Assembly (NCBI RefSeq): GCF_030817415.1
Contig: NZ_JAUSZI010000002.1
Location: forward strand, 4,030,001 to 4,094,000
DNA length: 64,000 bases
Direction of reading: 5' to 3'
DNA from: Streptomyces umbrinus
Lineage (GTDB): Bacteria > Actinomycetota > Actinomycetes > Streptomycetales > Streptomycetaceae
The notes under the pieces were generated by a model. It had not been told where the DNA came from. It searched no databases and saw only the letters and a list, made by a program, of their open reading frames with translations. The first letter of the stretch is position 1; each line of letters begins with the position of its first letter. Both the position numbers and the translations under genes were made by a program. This document shows positions 18,228 through 26,037 of the stretch, piece by piece.

Positions 18228-18555
18228 GCCCGGCTCTTGGTGAGCCTGAGCCTGCGTGGGCCGTCCACCTGGCAACGAGTCCGTATACCGAACATGACTA
18301 CCCGGACAACGAACCGTTTCCAGCCAACTTCTTGATGCGCACCTGACAGAGAGCGCAATCTCCTGCCACTCTTCCCACGACCACTCCACAGCAACCCCAC
18401 AAGAACCGCTGTGCCGTGGTGGACCCCCCACGCACGCCCGCACGTGCCCCATGCAAGTGGTTCCGCGTTCCGCCTTGTTCTGCCCGGACGGATCCCAACC
18501 GTCCGGTCCCCCCTGGCCGCGCGATCCGCGATCCGCGGCCACGCAGAAGGAGTCC
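18228..18555 (+). other. Intergenic region upstream of the first M4 protease
   Basis: This 328-bp stretch separates the ABC exporters from the metalloprotease and must hold the protease promoter. No convincing -35/-10 pair or long hairpin was found, and no coding frame in it looks real. Confidence 0.4.
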
Positions 18556-20649
18556 GTGTTGAGACGCACCTCCCACAGACGCACCTCCCACACCGCAGGC
18601 ACTGCTCAGACCGTGGGTAACTCCCGTTCCTCGTTCGCCTCCCGTTCCACCCGGCGCAAGGCCGCCGCCGGCGCGCTCGTCGCCGTCGCCGCCCTGCTCG
18701 CCGCGGCCGTCCAGACGGGCGCCGCCACCGCCGACACCAAACCCGCCCCGGGCAAGCTCGACAAGGGCTCGCTGGCCGTCAAGCTCTCCCCCGCCCAGCG
18801 CGCGGCGCTGATCCGTGACGCCGACTCGGCGAAGGCGGACACGGCGAAGGAACTCGGTCTGGGCGCCCAGGAGAAGCTCGTCGTCCGCGACGTCGTCAAG
18901 GACGCCGACGGTACGGTGCACACGCGCTACGAGCGTACGTACGCCGGACTCCCGGTCCTCGGCGGCGACCTGGTCGTCGACACCGCCAAGTCGGGGAAGA
19001 CCGAAGGCGTTACGCGCGCGGTGAAGGCCCAGCTCAAGGGCATCACCACCAGCGCGGCGGTGAAGCCCGCCGTCGCCGAGAAGCAGGCCCTGAAGGCCGC
19101 CTCGGCGGAGGGCTCGAAGAAGACCGAGGCGGACGGCGCACGCAAGGTGATCTGGGCGGCCGACGGCACGCCGAGCCTCGCGTACGAGACGGTCGTCGGG
19201 GGGCTGCAGCACGACGGCACCCCGAACGAGCTGCACGTCATCACGGACGCGGCCACCGGCAAGAAGCTCTTCGAGTACCAGGGCGTCGAGACCGGCACCG
19301 GCAACACCCAGTACAGCGGCTCAGTGACGCTCGGCAGCGCCCAGTCCGGGTCGACGTACAACCTCACGGACACGACGCGCGGCAACCACAAGACGAACAA
19401 CCTGAACCGCGGTACGTCGGGCACCGGCACGCTCTTCTCCGGCGCCGACGACGTCTGGGGCAACGGAGCCGCGTCGAACCTGGAGACGGCGGGCGCGGAC
19501 GCCCACTACGGGGCCGCGCTGACCTGGGACTACTACAAGAACGTGCAGGGCCGCAGCGGTATCCGCGGTGACGGGGTCGGCGCGTACTCCCGCGTCCACT
19601 ACGGCAACAACTACGTCAACGCCTTCTGGCAGGACTCCTGCTTCTGCATGACGTACGGCGACGGCTCGGGCAACGCCAAGCCGCTCACGTCGATCGACGT
19701 GGCCGCGCACGAGATGACGCACGGCGTCACCTCCAACACCGCGGGCCTCAACTACAGCGGTGAGTCGGGCGGGTTGAACGAGGCGACCTCCGACATCTTC
19801 GCGGCGGCCGTCGAGTTCTACGCCGGCAACTCGCAGGACGTCGGCGACTACCTGGTCGGCGAGAAGATCGACATCAACGGCAACGGGACGCCGCTGCGTT
19901 ACATGGACAAGCCGAGCAAGGACGGCTCGTCCAAGGACAGTTGGTACTCGGGCATCGGCTCGATCGACGTCCACTACTCCTCGGGTCCGGCGAACCACTT
20001 CTTCTACCTCCTCTCGGAGGGCAGCGGCACCAAGACCGTCAACGGCGTCTCGTACGACTCGCCGACCTCCGACGGTCTGCCGGTGACCGGGATCGGCCGC
20101 GAGAAGGCCGCGCTGATCTGGTTCAAGGCGCTCACCACGAAGTTCACCTCGACGACCAACTACGCGGCGGCCCGCACCGGCACGCTCGCGGTCGCGGGTG
20201 AGCTGTACGGCACCACGAGCGCCGAGTACACGGCGGTGCAGAACGCGTGGGCCGGCATCAACGTCGGCATCCGGCCCGGTGGCGGGGGCGGCGGCACGTC
20301 GTTCGAGAGCACGACGGCCGTATCGATTCCGGACAACGGAGCGGCGGTGACGTCGTCGATCACGGTCACCGGCCAGGCCGGCAACGCCCCCGCCAACCTG
20401 GTCGTCACCCCGAACATCACGCACACGTGGCGCGGTGACCTGGTGGTCGACCTGGTGGCGCCGGACGGCACGAGCTACCGCCTCAAGCCCTTCAGCTCCT
20501 CGGACTCGGCGGACAACGTCACCGAGCCGTACACGGTGAACGCGTCCTCCGAAGTCGCCAACGGCACCTGGCAGTTGAAGGTCCAGGACCAGGCGGCGCA
20601 GGACACCGGAAGGATCAATGGCTGGAAGATCACCTTCCCGCAGGCGTAG
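18556..20649 (+). CDS. Secreted M4 (thermolysin-like) metalloprotease with C-terminal P domain
   Basis: An extracellular neutral protease, about 697 residues. A GTG (18556) and a TTG (18559) follow AAGGAG closely; TTG has the better spacing. After a basic N-terminus a hydrophobic run (GALVAVAALLAAAVQ) ends in a signal-peptidase site. An FTP/PepSY-type propeptide (about 70-250) is followed by the M4 catalytic domain with zinc motif HEMTH (about 385-389) and downstream Glu in GGLNEATSD; YSSGPANHFFYLL carries the region around the catalytic His. From about residue 582 a proprotein-convertase P domain (FESTTAVSIPDNG...) is appended after a Gly-rich linker. A paralogue without the P domain lies immediately downstream. 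Confidence 0.94.
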   Translation: MLRRTSHRRTSHTAGTAQTVGNSRSSFASRSTRRKAAAGALVAVAALLAAAVQTGAATADTKPAPGKLDKGSLAVKLSPAQRAALIRDADSAKADTAKELGLGAQEKLVVRDVVKDADGTVHTRYERTYAGLPVLGGDLVVDTAKSGKTEGVTRAVKAQLKGITTSAAVKPAVAEKQALKAASAEGSKKTEADGARKVIWAADGTPSLAYETVVGGLQHDGTPNELHVITDAATGKKLFEYQGVETGTGNTQYSGSVTLGSAQSGSTYNLTDTTRGNHKTNNLNRGTSGTGTLFSGADDVWGNGAASNLETAGADAHYGAALTWDYYKNVQGRSGIRGDGVGAYSRVHYGNNYVNAFWQDSCFCMTYGDGSGNAKPLTSIDVAAHEMTHGVTSNTAGLNYSGESGGLNEATSDIFAAAVEFYAGNSQDVGDYLVGEKIDINGNGTPLRYMDKPSKDGSSKDSWYSGIGSIDVHYSSGPANHFFYLLSEGSGTKTVNGVSYDSPTSDGLPVTGIGREKAALIWFKALTTKFTSTTNYAAARTGTLAVAGELYGTTSAEYTAVQNAWAGINVGIRPGGGGGGTSFESTTAVSIPDNGAAVTSSITVTGQAGNAPANLVVTPNITHTWRGDLVVDLVAPDGTSYRLKPFSSSDSADNVTEPYTVNASSEVANGTWQLKVQDQAAQDTGRINGWKITFPQA

Positions 20650-20701
20650 CCGACGCGGGTGAGTCCCAGCCGCACGGGCTCGCTCAGGCACGCACACACG
20701 A

Positions 20702-20745
20702 GGCGCCGCCCCGGGGATCCAACTCCCCGGGGCGGCGCCGTTTTT
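20702..20745 (+). terminator. Strong intrinsic terminator after the first M4 protease
   Basis: A perfect 16-bp G/C-rich stem (20702-20717 with 20724-20739), a 6-nt loop and TTTTT at 20741-20745, starting 52 nt after the protease stop. It separates the two paralogues, so the second (start 21007) needs its own promoter. Confidence 0.93.
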
Positions 20746-21006
20746 GCCACGGCATTGCCGCCGCCTTACGACGCCCTTTCCCACCCTTTGCCAGGCCTTT
20801 GCCCGCGATCAAGTCCGCAATCCGTACGCGGATCTTCGGGCAGCGGACGATTTCCGGCCAACCTTTATTCGCCCCGCTGACATGTACAGGACTCAACTGG
20901 CAACGTTCACCTCGCATCACCGCTTACGGCACACCCGCACCGCAACTTCACAACCGCCCGACCGGTCCCCCCATGCCAGTCGGACACCCCCCACGAAGGA
21001 GCTTGT

Positions 21007-22659
21007 GTGACCCCCCTCTACGCGCGTCACAAGCGCACCACTCTGGCCATCGCCACCGCTGTCGCGGCCGGAGCCCTGCTCACCACCGGTCTGACCACCG
21101 GTGCCTCCGCCCAGTCCCCGGCCGAGCAGTCCGGCGGGACGACCCTCGCCGCGGCGCCGGTCCAGCTGACCGCGGCAGCACGTACGAGCCTCATCCAGAA
21201 GGCCGACGCCGCCACGGCGGACACGGCCGACGAGATAGGTCTCGGTGCCAAGGAGAAGCTGGTCGTCAGAGACGTCGTCAAGGACGCCGACGGCACGACG
21301 CACACCCGGTACGAGCGCACGTACGCCGGACTCCCGGTCCTCGGCGGCGACCTGGTCGTCCACGAGACCAAGGCCGGCAGGACCCAGGGCGTGACCAAGG
21401 CGACGAAGGCCGCCATCAAGGTCTCCGACGTCACCCCGGACATCGCCAAGTCCACTGCCGAGAAGCAGGCGTTGAAGGCGGCGCAGGCCGAGGGCAGCAA
21501 GAAGTCGGCGGCCGACAAGGCCCCCCGCAAGGTCGTCTGGGCGGCCGACGGCAAGCCGGCCCTGGCCTACGAGACGGTCGTCGGCGGCTTCCAGCACGAC
21601 GGCACCCCGCAGCAGCTGCATGTCGTCACCGACGCGCGGACGGGCAAGAAGCTGTACGAGTGGGAGGCGATCCAGACCGGCACCGGCAACAGCCAGTACT
21701 CCGGCAAGGTCACCATCGGCACCTCGCTGTCGGGCTCGACGTACCAGCTGAACGACACGTCCCGCGGCGCCCACAAGACGTACAACCTCAACCGGGGTAC
21801 GTCCGGCACCGGCACCCTCTTCACCGACGCGGACGACACCTGGGGCACGGGCGCGGCCTCGAACACCCAGACCGCCGCGGTCGACGCGCACTTCGGCGCC
21901 CAGGCCACCTGGGACTTCTACAAGAACGTCCTCGGCCGCAGCGGCATCAAGAACGACGGCAAGGCCGCCTACTCCCGCGTCCACTACGGCAACGCGTACG
22001 TGAACGCCTTCTGGGACGACAGCTGCTTCTGCATGACGTACGGCGACGGCTCGGGCAACAGCAAGCCGCTGACGTCCCTCGACGTGGCGGGCCACGAGAT
22101 GACGCACGGCGTCACGTCGAACACCGCGGGCCTCAACTACAGCGGTGAGTCGGGCGGCCTGAACGAGGCCACCTCCGACATCTTCGGCACGGCGGTGGAG
22201 TTCTACGCGGCCAACGCGTCCGACGTCGGCGACTACCTCATCGGCGAGAAGATCGACATCAACGGCAACGGCACTCCGCTGCGCTACATGGACAAGCCGA
22301 GCAAGGACGGCGCGTCCAAGGACAGCTGGTCGTCCAGCCTGGGCGGCATCGACGTCCACTACTCCTCGGGCCCGGCGAACCACTTCTTCTACCTCCTCTC
22401 GGAGGGCAGCGGCGCCAAGACGATCAACGGCGTCAGCTACAACTCCCCGACCTCCAACGGCTCGACGGTCACCGGCATCGGCCGCGACAAGGCGGTCAAG
22501 ATCTGGTACAAGGCGCTCACCGAGTACATGACGTCCACGACGAAGTACGCGGGCGCCCGTACGGCGACGCTGAACGCGGCGTCGGCACTGTACGGCGGCA
22601 CGGCGAGCGCGGAGTACAAGGCGGTGGCGGCGGCCTGGTCCGCGGTCAACGTGGCCTGA
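21007..22659 (+). CDS. Secreted M4 (thermolysin-like) metalloprotease, no P domain
   Basis: A 550-residue paralogue of the upstream gene. GTG 21007 follows GAAGGAG. It has a signal peptide (AIATAVAAGALLTTGLTTGASA), an FTP/PepSY-type propeptide and an M4 domain with HEMTH (about 363-367), GGLNEATSD and YSSGPANHFFYLL. The central segments CFCMTYGDGSGN and GEKIDINGNGTPLRYMDKPSKDG are identical or nearly so in both copies, showing a fairly recent tandem duplication. It ends where the P domain would begin in the first copy. It probably acts on extracellular protein for nutrition or development. Confidence 0.94.
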   Translation: MTPLYARHKRTTLAIATAVAAGALLTTGLTTGASAQSPAEQSGGTTLAAAPVQLTAAARTSLIQKADAATADTADEIGLGAKEKLVVRDVVKDADGTTHTRYERTYAGLPVLGGDLVVHETKAGRTQGVTKATKAAIKVSDVTPDIAKSTAEKQALKAAQAEGSKKSAADKAPRKVVWAADGKPALAYETVVGGFQHDGTPQQLHVVTDARTGKKLYEWEAIQTGTGNSQYSGKVTIGTSLSGSTYQLNDTSRGAHKTYNLNRGTSGTGTLFTDADDTWGTGAASNTQTAAVDAHFGAQATWDFYKNVLGRSGIKNDGKAAYSRVHYGNAYVNAFWDDSCFCMTYGDGSGNSKPLTSLDVAGHEMTHGVTSNTAGLNYSGESGGLNEATSDIFGTAVEFYAANASDVGDYLIGEKIDINGNGTPLRYMDKPSKDGASKDSWSSSLGGIDVHYSSGPANHFFYLLSEGSGAKTINGVSYNSPTSNGSTVTGIGRDKAVKIWYKALTEYMTSTTKYAGARTATLNAASALYGGTASAEYKAVAAAWSAVNVA

Positions 22660-22678
22660 CGGCCGAATAGTTGAGCGT

Positions 22679-22717
22679 GGGCGGTACCCGGAACGAAGGC
22701 ATTCCCGGGTACCGCCC
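22679..22717 (+). terminator. Hairpin after the second M4 protease
   Basis: A perfect 13-bp stem (22679-22691 with 22705-22717, left arm GGGCGGTACCCGG) and a 13-nt loop, 20 nt after the protease stop and 14 nt before the next start codon. There is no long T-tract. It is probably the terminator; because it ends so close to the next ATG it might also affect that gene's translation. Confidence 0.7.
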
Positions 22718-22731
22718 TACTCTTGGTTCCC

Positions 22732-23244
22732 ATGCCCTACACGTACGAGGACGTGGGTGCGACCCGCGACGGCCGGTGCCCACCCGGCTTCCATCCCCTG
22801 CACGTCCGCAGCCGCATCGGCGAGGGCCAGGAGGTCTTCAAATCCGCATCCCAGGCGGTCCTGACCTGGGACCTCCACAGAGCGGTGGGCGTCAAGATCA
22901 CGACGGACGCCCCGCAGGCCGCCCCCGGCGTGGACGTGACGGTCGGCCTGGGCCTGCTCCAGGCCCCCTGCCGCATCGTCTGGACGGTCGAAGAACCCCG
23001 CCGGGCCGGCTGGGCCTACGGCACCCTCCCCGGCCACCCCGAATCCGGCGAGGAAGCCTTCGTCGTCGACCGCACGGGCGACGGCACGGTCTGGCTGACG
23101 ATAACCGCCTTCAGCCGCCCGGCGAAGTGGTATGCGAAGGCGGGCGGGGCGGCTACGCGGGGGTTGCAGCATGCGTATGCGCGGCGGTGCGGGGTGGTGC
23201 TGCGGAGGATGTGCGAGGACCCCAAAGGCGATTTCCTGGCGTAG
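22732..23244 (+). CDS. DUF1990 family protein
   Basis: A 170-residue cytoplasmic protein recognisable as DUF1990 from YEDVGATRDG, HVRSRIGEG, AVLTWDLHRAVGV and GTLPGHPESGEEAF. The family has no established biochemical role; members are about this length, so the gene is complete. ATG 22732 is used. It lies directly downstream of the protease terminator and is convergent with the DUF4328 gene. Confidence 0.85.
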   Translation: MPYTYEDVGATRDGRCPPGFHPLHVRSRIGEGQEVFKSASQAVLTWDLHRAVGVKITTDAPQAAPGVDVTVGLGLLQAPCRIVWTVEEPRRAGWAYGTLPGHPESGEEAFVVDRTGDGTVWLTITAFSRPAKWYAKAGGAATRGLQHAYARRCGVVLRRMCEDPKGDFLA

Positions 23245-23319
23245 CCGAGCGCGGCCGGTTCCGCCGAAGCGGACTCATGCGGAATCAGTCGCACGCGCCA
23301 TGCGCCCCCCGGTCGGCTC

Positions 23320-24057
23320 TCAACCCGAGACGTACGGCCCCTCGGCAGCCTTCAGCCGCTGCATGGCCGTCAGCCGGAAGGCGAAGTACACCGCGGCCGC
23401 CGCGGCGGCGACTTCCAGAATGTCGCCGACGATCACCTGGAGCACGGCGTCCCGGATCTCCGAGAGGGCGTCGGCGTTCTCGTAACGCTGCCCGGCATAC
23501 CGCTGGAACAGGGTCGTCGTGACGAACAGACCCCACCACAGGTTCACCGGCCAGAAGGAGACCTTGTACGGCTCACCATCGCCCGGCAGCCGCGTACTGG
23601 CTCCCCACATGTCGACTGCGACCCGGTAGGGCATCCAGAGATTCACCACCGGAACGAACCAGCACCCGACCGCCCAGCCGGGACCGTTACGGAACCGGTC
23701 CGGCCCAAGTACCCCGGCGCAGCGACGCATCCAGAAGAACCAGACGATGAACCCGATCGCACAGGCGAGGAACGTGGCGCCCTGGACCTGTCCTGCCGTC
23801 CGGTAGAGCGCCTCGGCATCATCTATCGCCTGCCGCGGCGTGAAGGCGAAGCCCCCGTCCTCGTCGATAAGCGTGTACAGCCGGACGCCGGCATAGACGG
23901 CGAACAGATCGCTGAGAGCAACGACGGCTAGCAACGCCGACATCCCGACCAGGAGGAAACGCGGCGGCCGTGACACCCGACCGGGCAGCGCGGAGCGCGG
24001 ATGAAGATCATGGGATGCCGCCCCGTCGGAGCGTGGCGCAGATATACGTCGGTTCAC
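23320..24057 (-). CDS. DUF4328 membrane protein
   Basis: A 245-residue integral membrane protein. DUF4328 features are clear: FIVWFFWMRR, then RNGPGWAVGCWFVPVVNLWMPYRVAVDMW, with Trp- and Pro-rich conserved positions. Hydrophobic segments lie about 33-55, 97-112, 125-150, 175-190 and 205-230. GTG at 24057 overlaps the upstream gene's stop (GTGA), so the two are coupled. Function unknown. Confidence 0.85.
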   Translation of the reverse strand: MNRRISAPRSDGAASHDLHPRSALPGRVSRPPRFLLVGMSALLAVVALSDLFAVYAGVRLYTLIDEDGGFAFTPRQAIDDAEALYRTAGQVQGATFLACAIGFIVWFFWMRRCAGVLGPDRFRNGPGWAVGCWFVPVVNLWMPYRVAVDMWGASTRLPGDGEPYKVSFWPVNLWWGLFVTTTLFQRYAGQRYENADALSEIRDAVLQVIVGDILEVAAAAAAVYFAFRLTAMQRLKAAEGPYVSG

Positions 24058-24377
24058 CAGGACTTGCGATCCAGGAGGACGAGCCCGTCGATTGACTCCA
24101 GGCGTGCCTGCAGCACCGGGTCAGGAGCCGAGTTCTTGGTCAGCAGGAGCACACCCACCGTCGGGTGTTCTGACGCGTAGAGGTCGTCTTCCCCGTCATC
24201 ACCGGGAATGAGGTTCGGCTGGATCTCCACGCGCCCATCGGGGCGGTCGGCCTTGTAGTAGACGCCGCGGTAGTCACTGTCGCGTTCGACGAAGGCCAGC
24301 CCAAGGCTGCTGGTGACAACCTGAGCCAGCTCGCTCGCGCTGTGAGTGCGGGTGCCGTAGGTGGTGTATTCGGTCAT
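24054..24377 (-). CDS. Hypothetical protein, coupled to DUF4328 gene
   Basis: A 107-residue soluble acidic protein not recognised as any family. The ATG (24377) and the GTGA overlap with the DUF4328 gene support it as real. No signal peptide or membrane span. Sequence character (mixed alpha/beta, VGVLLLTKNS, GLVLLDRKSW) resembles small immunity-type proteins only in a general way. Confidence 0.65.
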   Translation of the reverse strand: MTEYTTYGTRTHSASELAQVVTSSLGLAFVERDSDYRGVYYKADRPDGRVEIQPNLIPGDDGEDDLYASEHPTVGVLLLTKNSAPDPVLQARLESIDGLVLLDRKSW

Positions 24378-24412
24378 GGTGGACTGACCTTAGGCCGCAT
24401 GGTCCGAACACG

Positions 24413-24868
24413 TCACAACGCGATCGGCCGATATCTCAACACCGCGTCGACGATCGCCTCGGCCGAGGCGTCCTCCAACTCGGCCGGAGGATGGAATATG
24501 AGGCCATACACCTGCGGATACGCCACGTTGACCTCAAGAAGCTGCAAGTAGTACTCGGTCTCGGCGTCGTCCGCCAAGACCCTGGACACGATTTCAACAA
24601 GCTCGTCGCGCGTGATGTCGGGCACCTTGGGCCATGCGGGTCGGGCCGCTTCCGTGGCGAACTCCTGCAGGCTGCGCCAACCGTCGTACTCGGTGAAGTC
24701 GATGAACGAGTACTCGTGTCCCGTCCGCTCATTGAAGGCGGCGACAGCCGCGGAAGCGGCTGCCCCACCGAGACTGATCAGACCCGCGATCCGCTCGATC
24801 TCCTCGCACATCTCGTCCAGGCGATGTCGGCCAACAGACGGCGGAAGCAACTCCGGGCGCAAGTCCAT
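24413..24868 (-). CDS. Hypothetical protein
   Basis: A 151-residue cytoplasmic protein, acidic, with a predominantly helical pattern (RHRLDEMCEEIERIAGLIS; TRDELVEIVSRVLADDAETEYYLQLLE). ATG 24868 is used; a TTG nine bases upstream is possible. No known domain recognised. It lies 35 bp upstream of the preceding pair on the same strand and may share their transcript. Its proximity to the RHS locus makes an orphan immunity role conceivable, but there is no direct evidence. Confidence 0.65.
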   Translation of the reverse strand: MDLRPELLPPSVGRHRLDEMCEEIERIAGLISLGGAAASAAVAAFNERTGHEYSFIDFTEYDGWRSLQEFATEAARPAWPKVPDITRDELVEIVSRVLADDAETEYYLQLLEVNVAYPQVYGLIFHPPAELEDASAEAIVDAVLRYRPIAL

Positions 24869-24919
24869 GGTCCGCAATTATGCGTGGCCCCTCGGTCCAG
24901 GTTGGGGGACGATCCGACC

Positions 24920-25264
24920 GTGGACATATCCCATGAAGGCCCGCGCCTCGACCCCGTGTTGCTGGAGATCGCCAACAACGTGTGCGGTCTGATGCGGTCA
25001 GGCCCTCACGCCTCGTCCGTGGCCGAGCGCCTCGTACGAGCAGGCTGGCAGTCGAAGTCCACCTCGTGGCATGCCTACGAGCTCGAAACCACCTGGTGCC
25101 AGTTCGAGGTCGAGCCCACCGGCGACTCCGCCGTCCTGCTGAACGGCGTCGTCGATCCAGGCCGGTTCGACGAACTCGCGACCCTGCTCACACGCCTCTG
25201 CCTGCCGTTCGACCTCGAACTCTACGACGAGGAGGGCGTCTTGACGCGGGAGAACCAGTCCTGA
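24920..25264 (+). CDS. Hypothetical protein
   Basis: A 114-residue protein of unknown function, read divergently from the preceding gene. GTG 24920 lies behind GGGGGA; TTG 24902 is an alternative. It is acidic, with segments such as RLVRAGWQSKSTSWHAYELETTWCQFEVE and LPFDLELYDEEGVLTRE, suggesting a small alpha/beta fold. No signal or membrane segment. Confidence 0.6.
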   Translation: MDISHEGPRLDPVLLEIANNVCGLMRSGPHASSVAERLVRAGWQSKSTSWHAYELETTWCQFEVEPTGDSAVLLNGVVDPGRFDELATLLTRLCLPFDLELYDEEGVLTRENQS

Positions 25265-25280
25265 CAGTCCGGGTACCGCC

Positions 25281-25466
25281 TCACCTGAGGGCCCGAACAA
25301 AGACCCCGAACACTGACGGACCCATCAGAAGCGCGAGCCCGTCAGGTGCCTTGGAGTCGCGAACGGCCACGCTTGCGAAGGAGGTCGAGGCGAGATCGGC
25401 AACCTCGACGCAATTCCCCCCTTGGTAGTTGCTGTAGCTGGACGTGAACCAGCGGGCCCAGCGCAC
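25281..25466 (-). CDS. DUF397 domain protein
   Basis: A 61-residue protein with the DUF397 signature WFTSSYSNYQGGNCVEVAD...VAVRDSKAPDG. In Streptomyces such genes nearly always follow an XRE-type regulator with a DUF5753 domain (BldB/WhiJ-like pairs). No such regulator precedes it here, so it is an orphan. The C-terminal segment (PSVFGVFVRALR) lacks the usual Trp before the last helix. GTG 25466 is the only sensible start. Confidence 0.75.
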   Translation of the reverse strand: MRWARWFTSSYSNYQGGNCVEVADLASTSFASVAVRDSKAPDGLALLMGPSVFGVFVRALR

Positions 25467-25611
25467 CCGAACCAGCGGTCTGACCGTCCTGCAAGACCCT
25501 CGTCTCCCCTACGACGAAGTGCACCGCAGCCGCTTCGGCCACCGAAAAGCAGCGGAGTCGGCCTTGCGATGATCGCGAGTGACCGGATCGTCCGATAATT
25601 TCGCTATGCCC

Positions 25612-25977
25612 TCAGCAGCCTGGTTCGAGATCTTCAGAGCCAATAGATGACCCTTGGGTGAATCGAAGGAGGAGCCTCTTAGCCATAGCATGTTGATATT
25701 CATCAGCCATCTCGAGTGGCGTCTTGCCGGGTACGGGGTTGGCTAGCGGAGACGCCCCGTACGCAAGCAGTAGCGCAATCAAGGTTACACCCATCTCACC
25801 ATCAGATTGAATTGCCGAGTCAGCCTCATAGTCTACGGCATGAGACAATAGAGTCAGCCCGCAACTAAGCTCATTGGGGTTAGCTCCAGAATCCAAAAGA
25901 CGGGCCAACTCGGCCGCGTCACCATCCTCAATTGCCTGGTGAACAGGGCTCCACAAGTTCTCGATTTCCACAGTCAC
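25612..25977 (-). CDS. Ankyrin-repeat protein, candidate immunity protein of the RHS toxin
   Basis: A 121-residue protein with about three ankyrin repeats: SPVHQAIEDGDAAELARLLDSGANPNE, LTLLSHAVDYEADSA...LIALLLAYGASP, and KTPLEMADEYQHAMAKRLL. Ankyrin proteins are among the known immunity families of polymorphic toxins, and this gene lies 60 bp downstream of the toxin stop on the same strand. Its DNA is noticeably less G/C-rich than the surroundings and matches the toxin tip. GTG 25977 or GTG 25971; the second has better spacing from GGGGG. A perfect hairpin lies between toxin and this gene, and a TATACAAT element directly precedes it, so it may have its own promoter. Confidence 0.8.
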   Translation of the reverse strand: MTVEIENLWSPVHQAIEDGDAAELARLLDSGANPNELSCGLTLLSHAVDYEADSAIQSDGEMGVTLIALLLAYGASPLANPVPGKTPLEMADEYQHAMAKRLLLRFTQGSSIGSEDLEPGC

Positions 25978-25991
25978 GCCCCCATTGTATA

Positions 25992-26035
25992 CGAGGTGGC
26001 GTAGACCTCCAGAGCTGGAGGTCTACGCCACCTCG
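25992..26035. terminator. Perfect 20-bp hairpin between the toxin and candidate immunity genes
   Basis: Arms 25992-26011 and 26016-26035 are exact reverse complements with a 4-nt loop (GAGC). It starts 2 bp after the RHS stop codon and is followed on the transcribed strand by TATACAAT, not by a T-run. It may terminate most toxin transcripts, protect the toxin mRNA end, or be a recombination scar. Confidence 0.75.
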
Positions 26036-26037
26036 AC

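Noticed and set aside
25467..25560. Possible remnant of an XRE/DUF5753 regulator upstream of the DUF397 gene (HFVVGETRVLQ)
   Set aside because: Only about ten residues resemble the domain, in a different frame from the DUF397 gene; too little to call.
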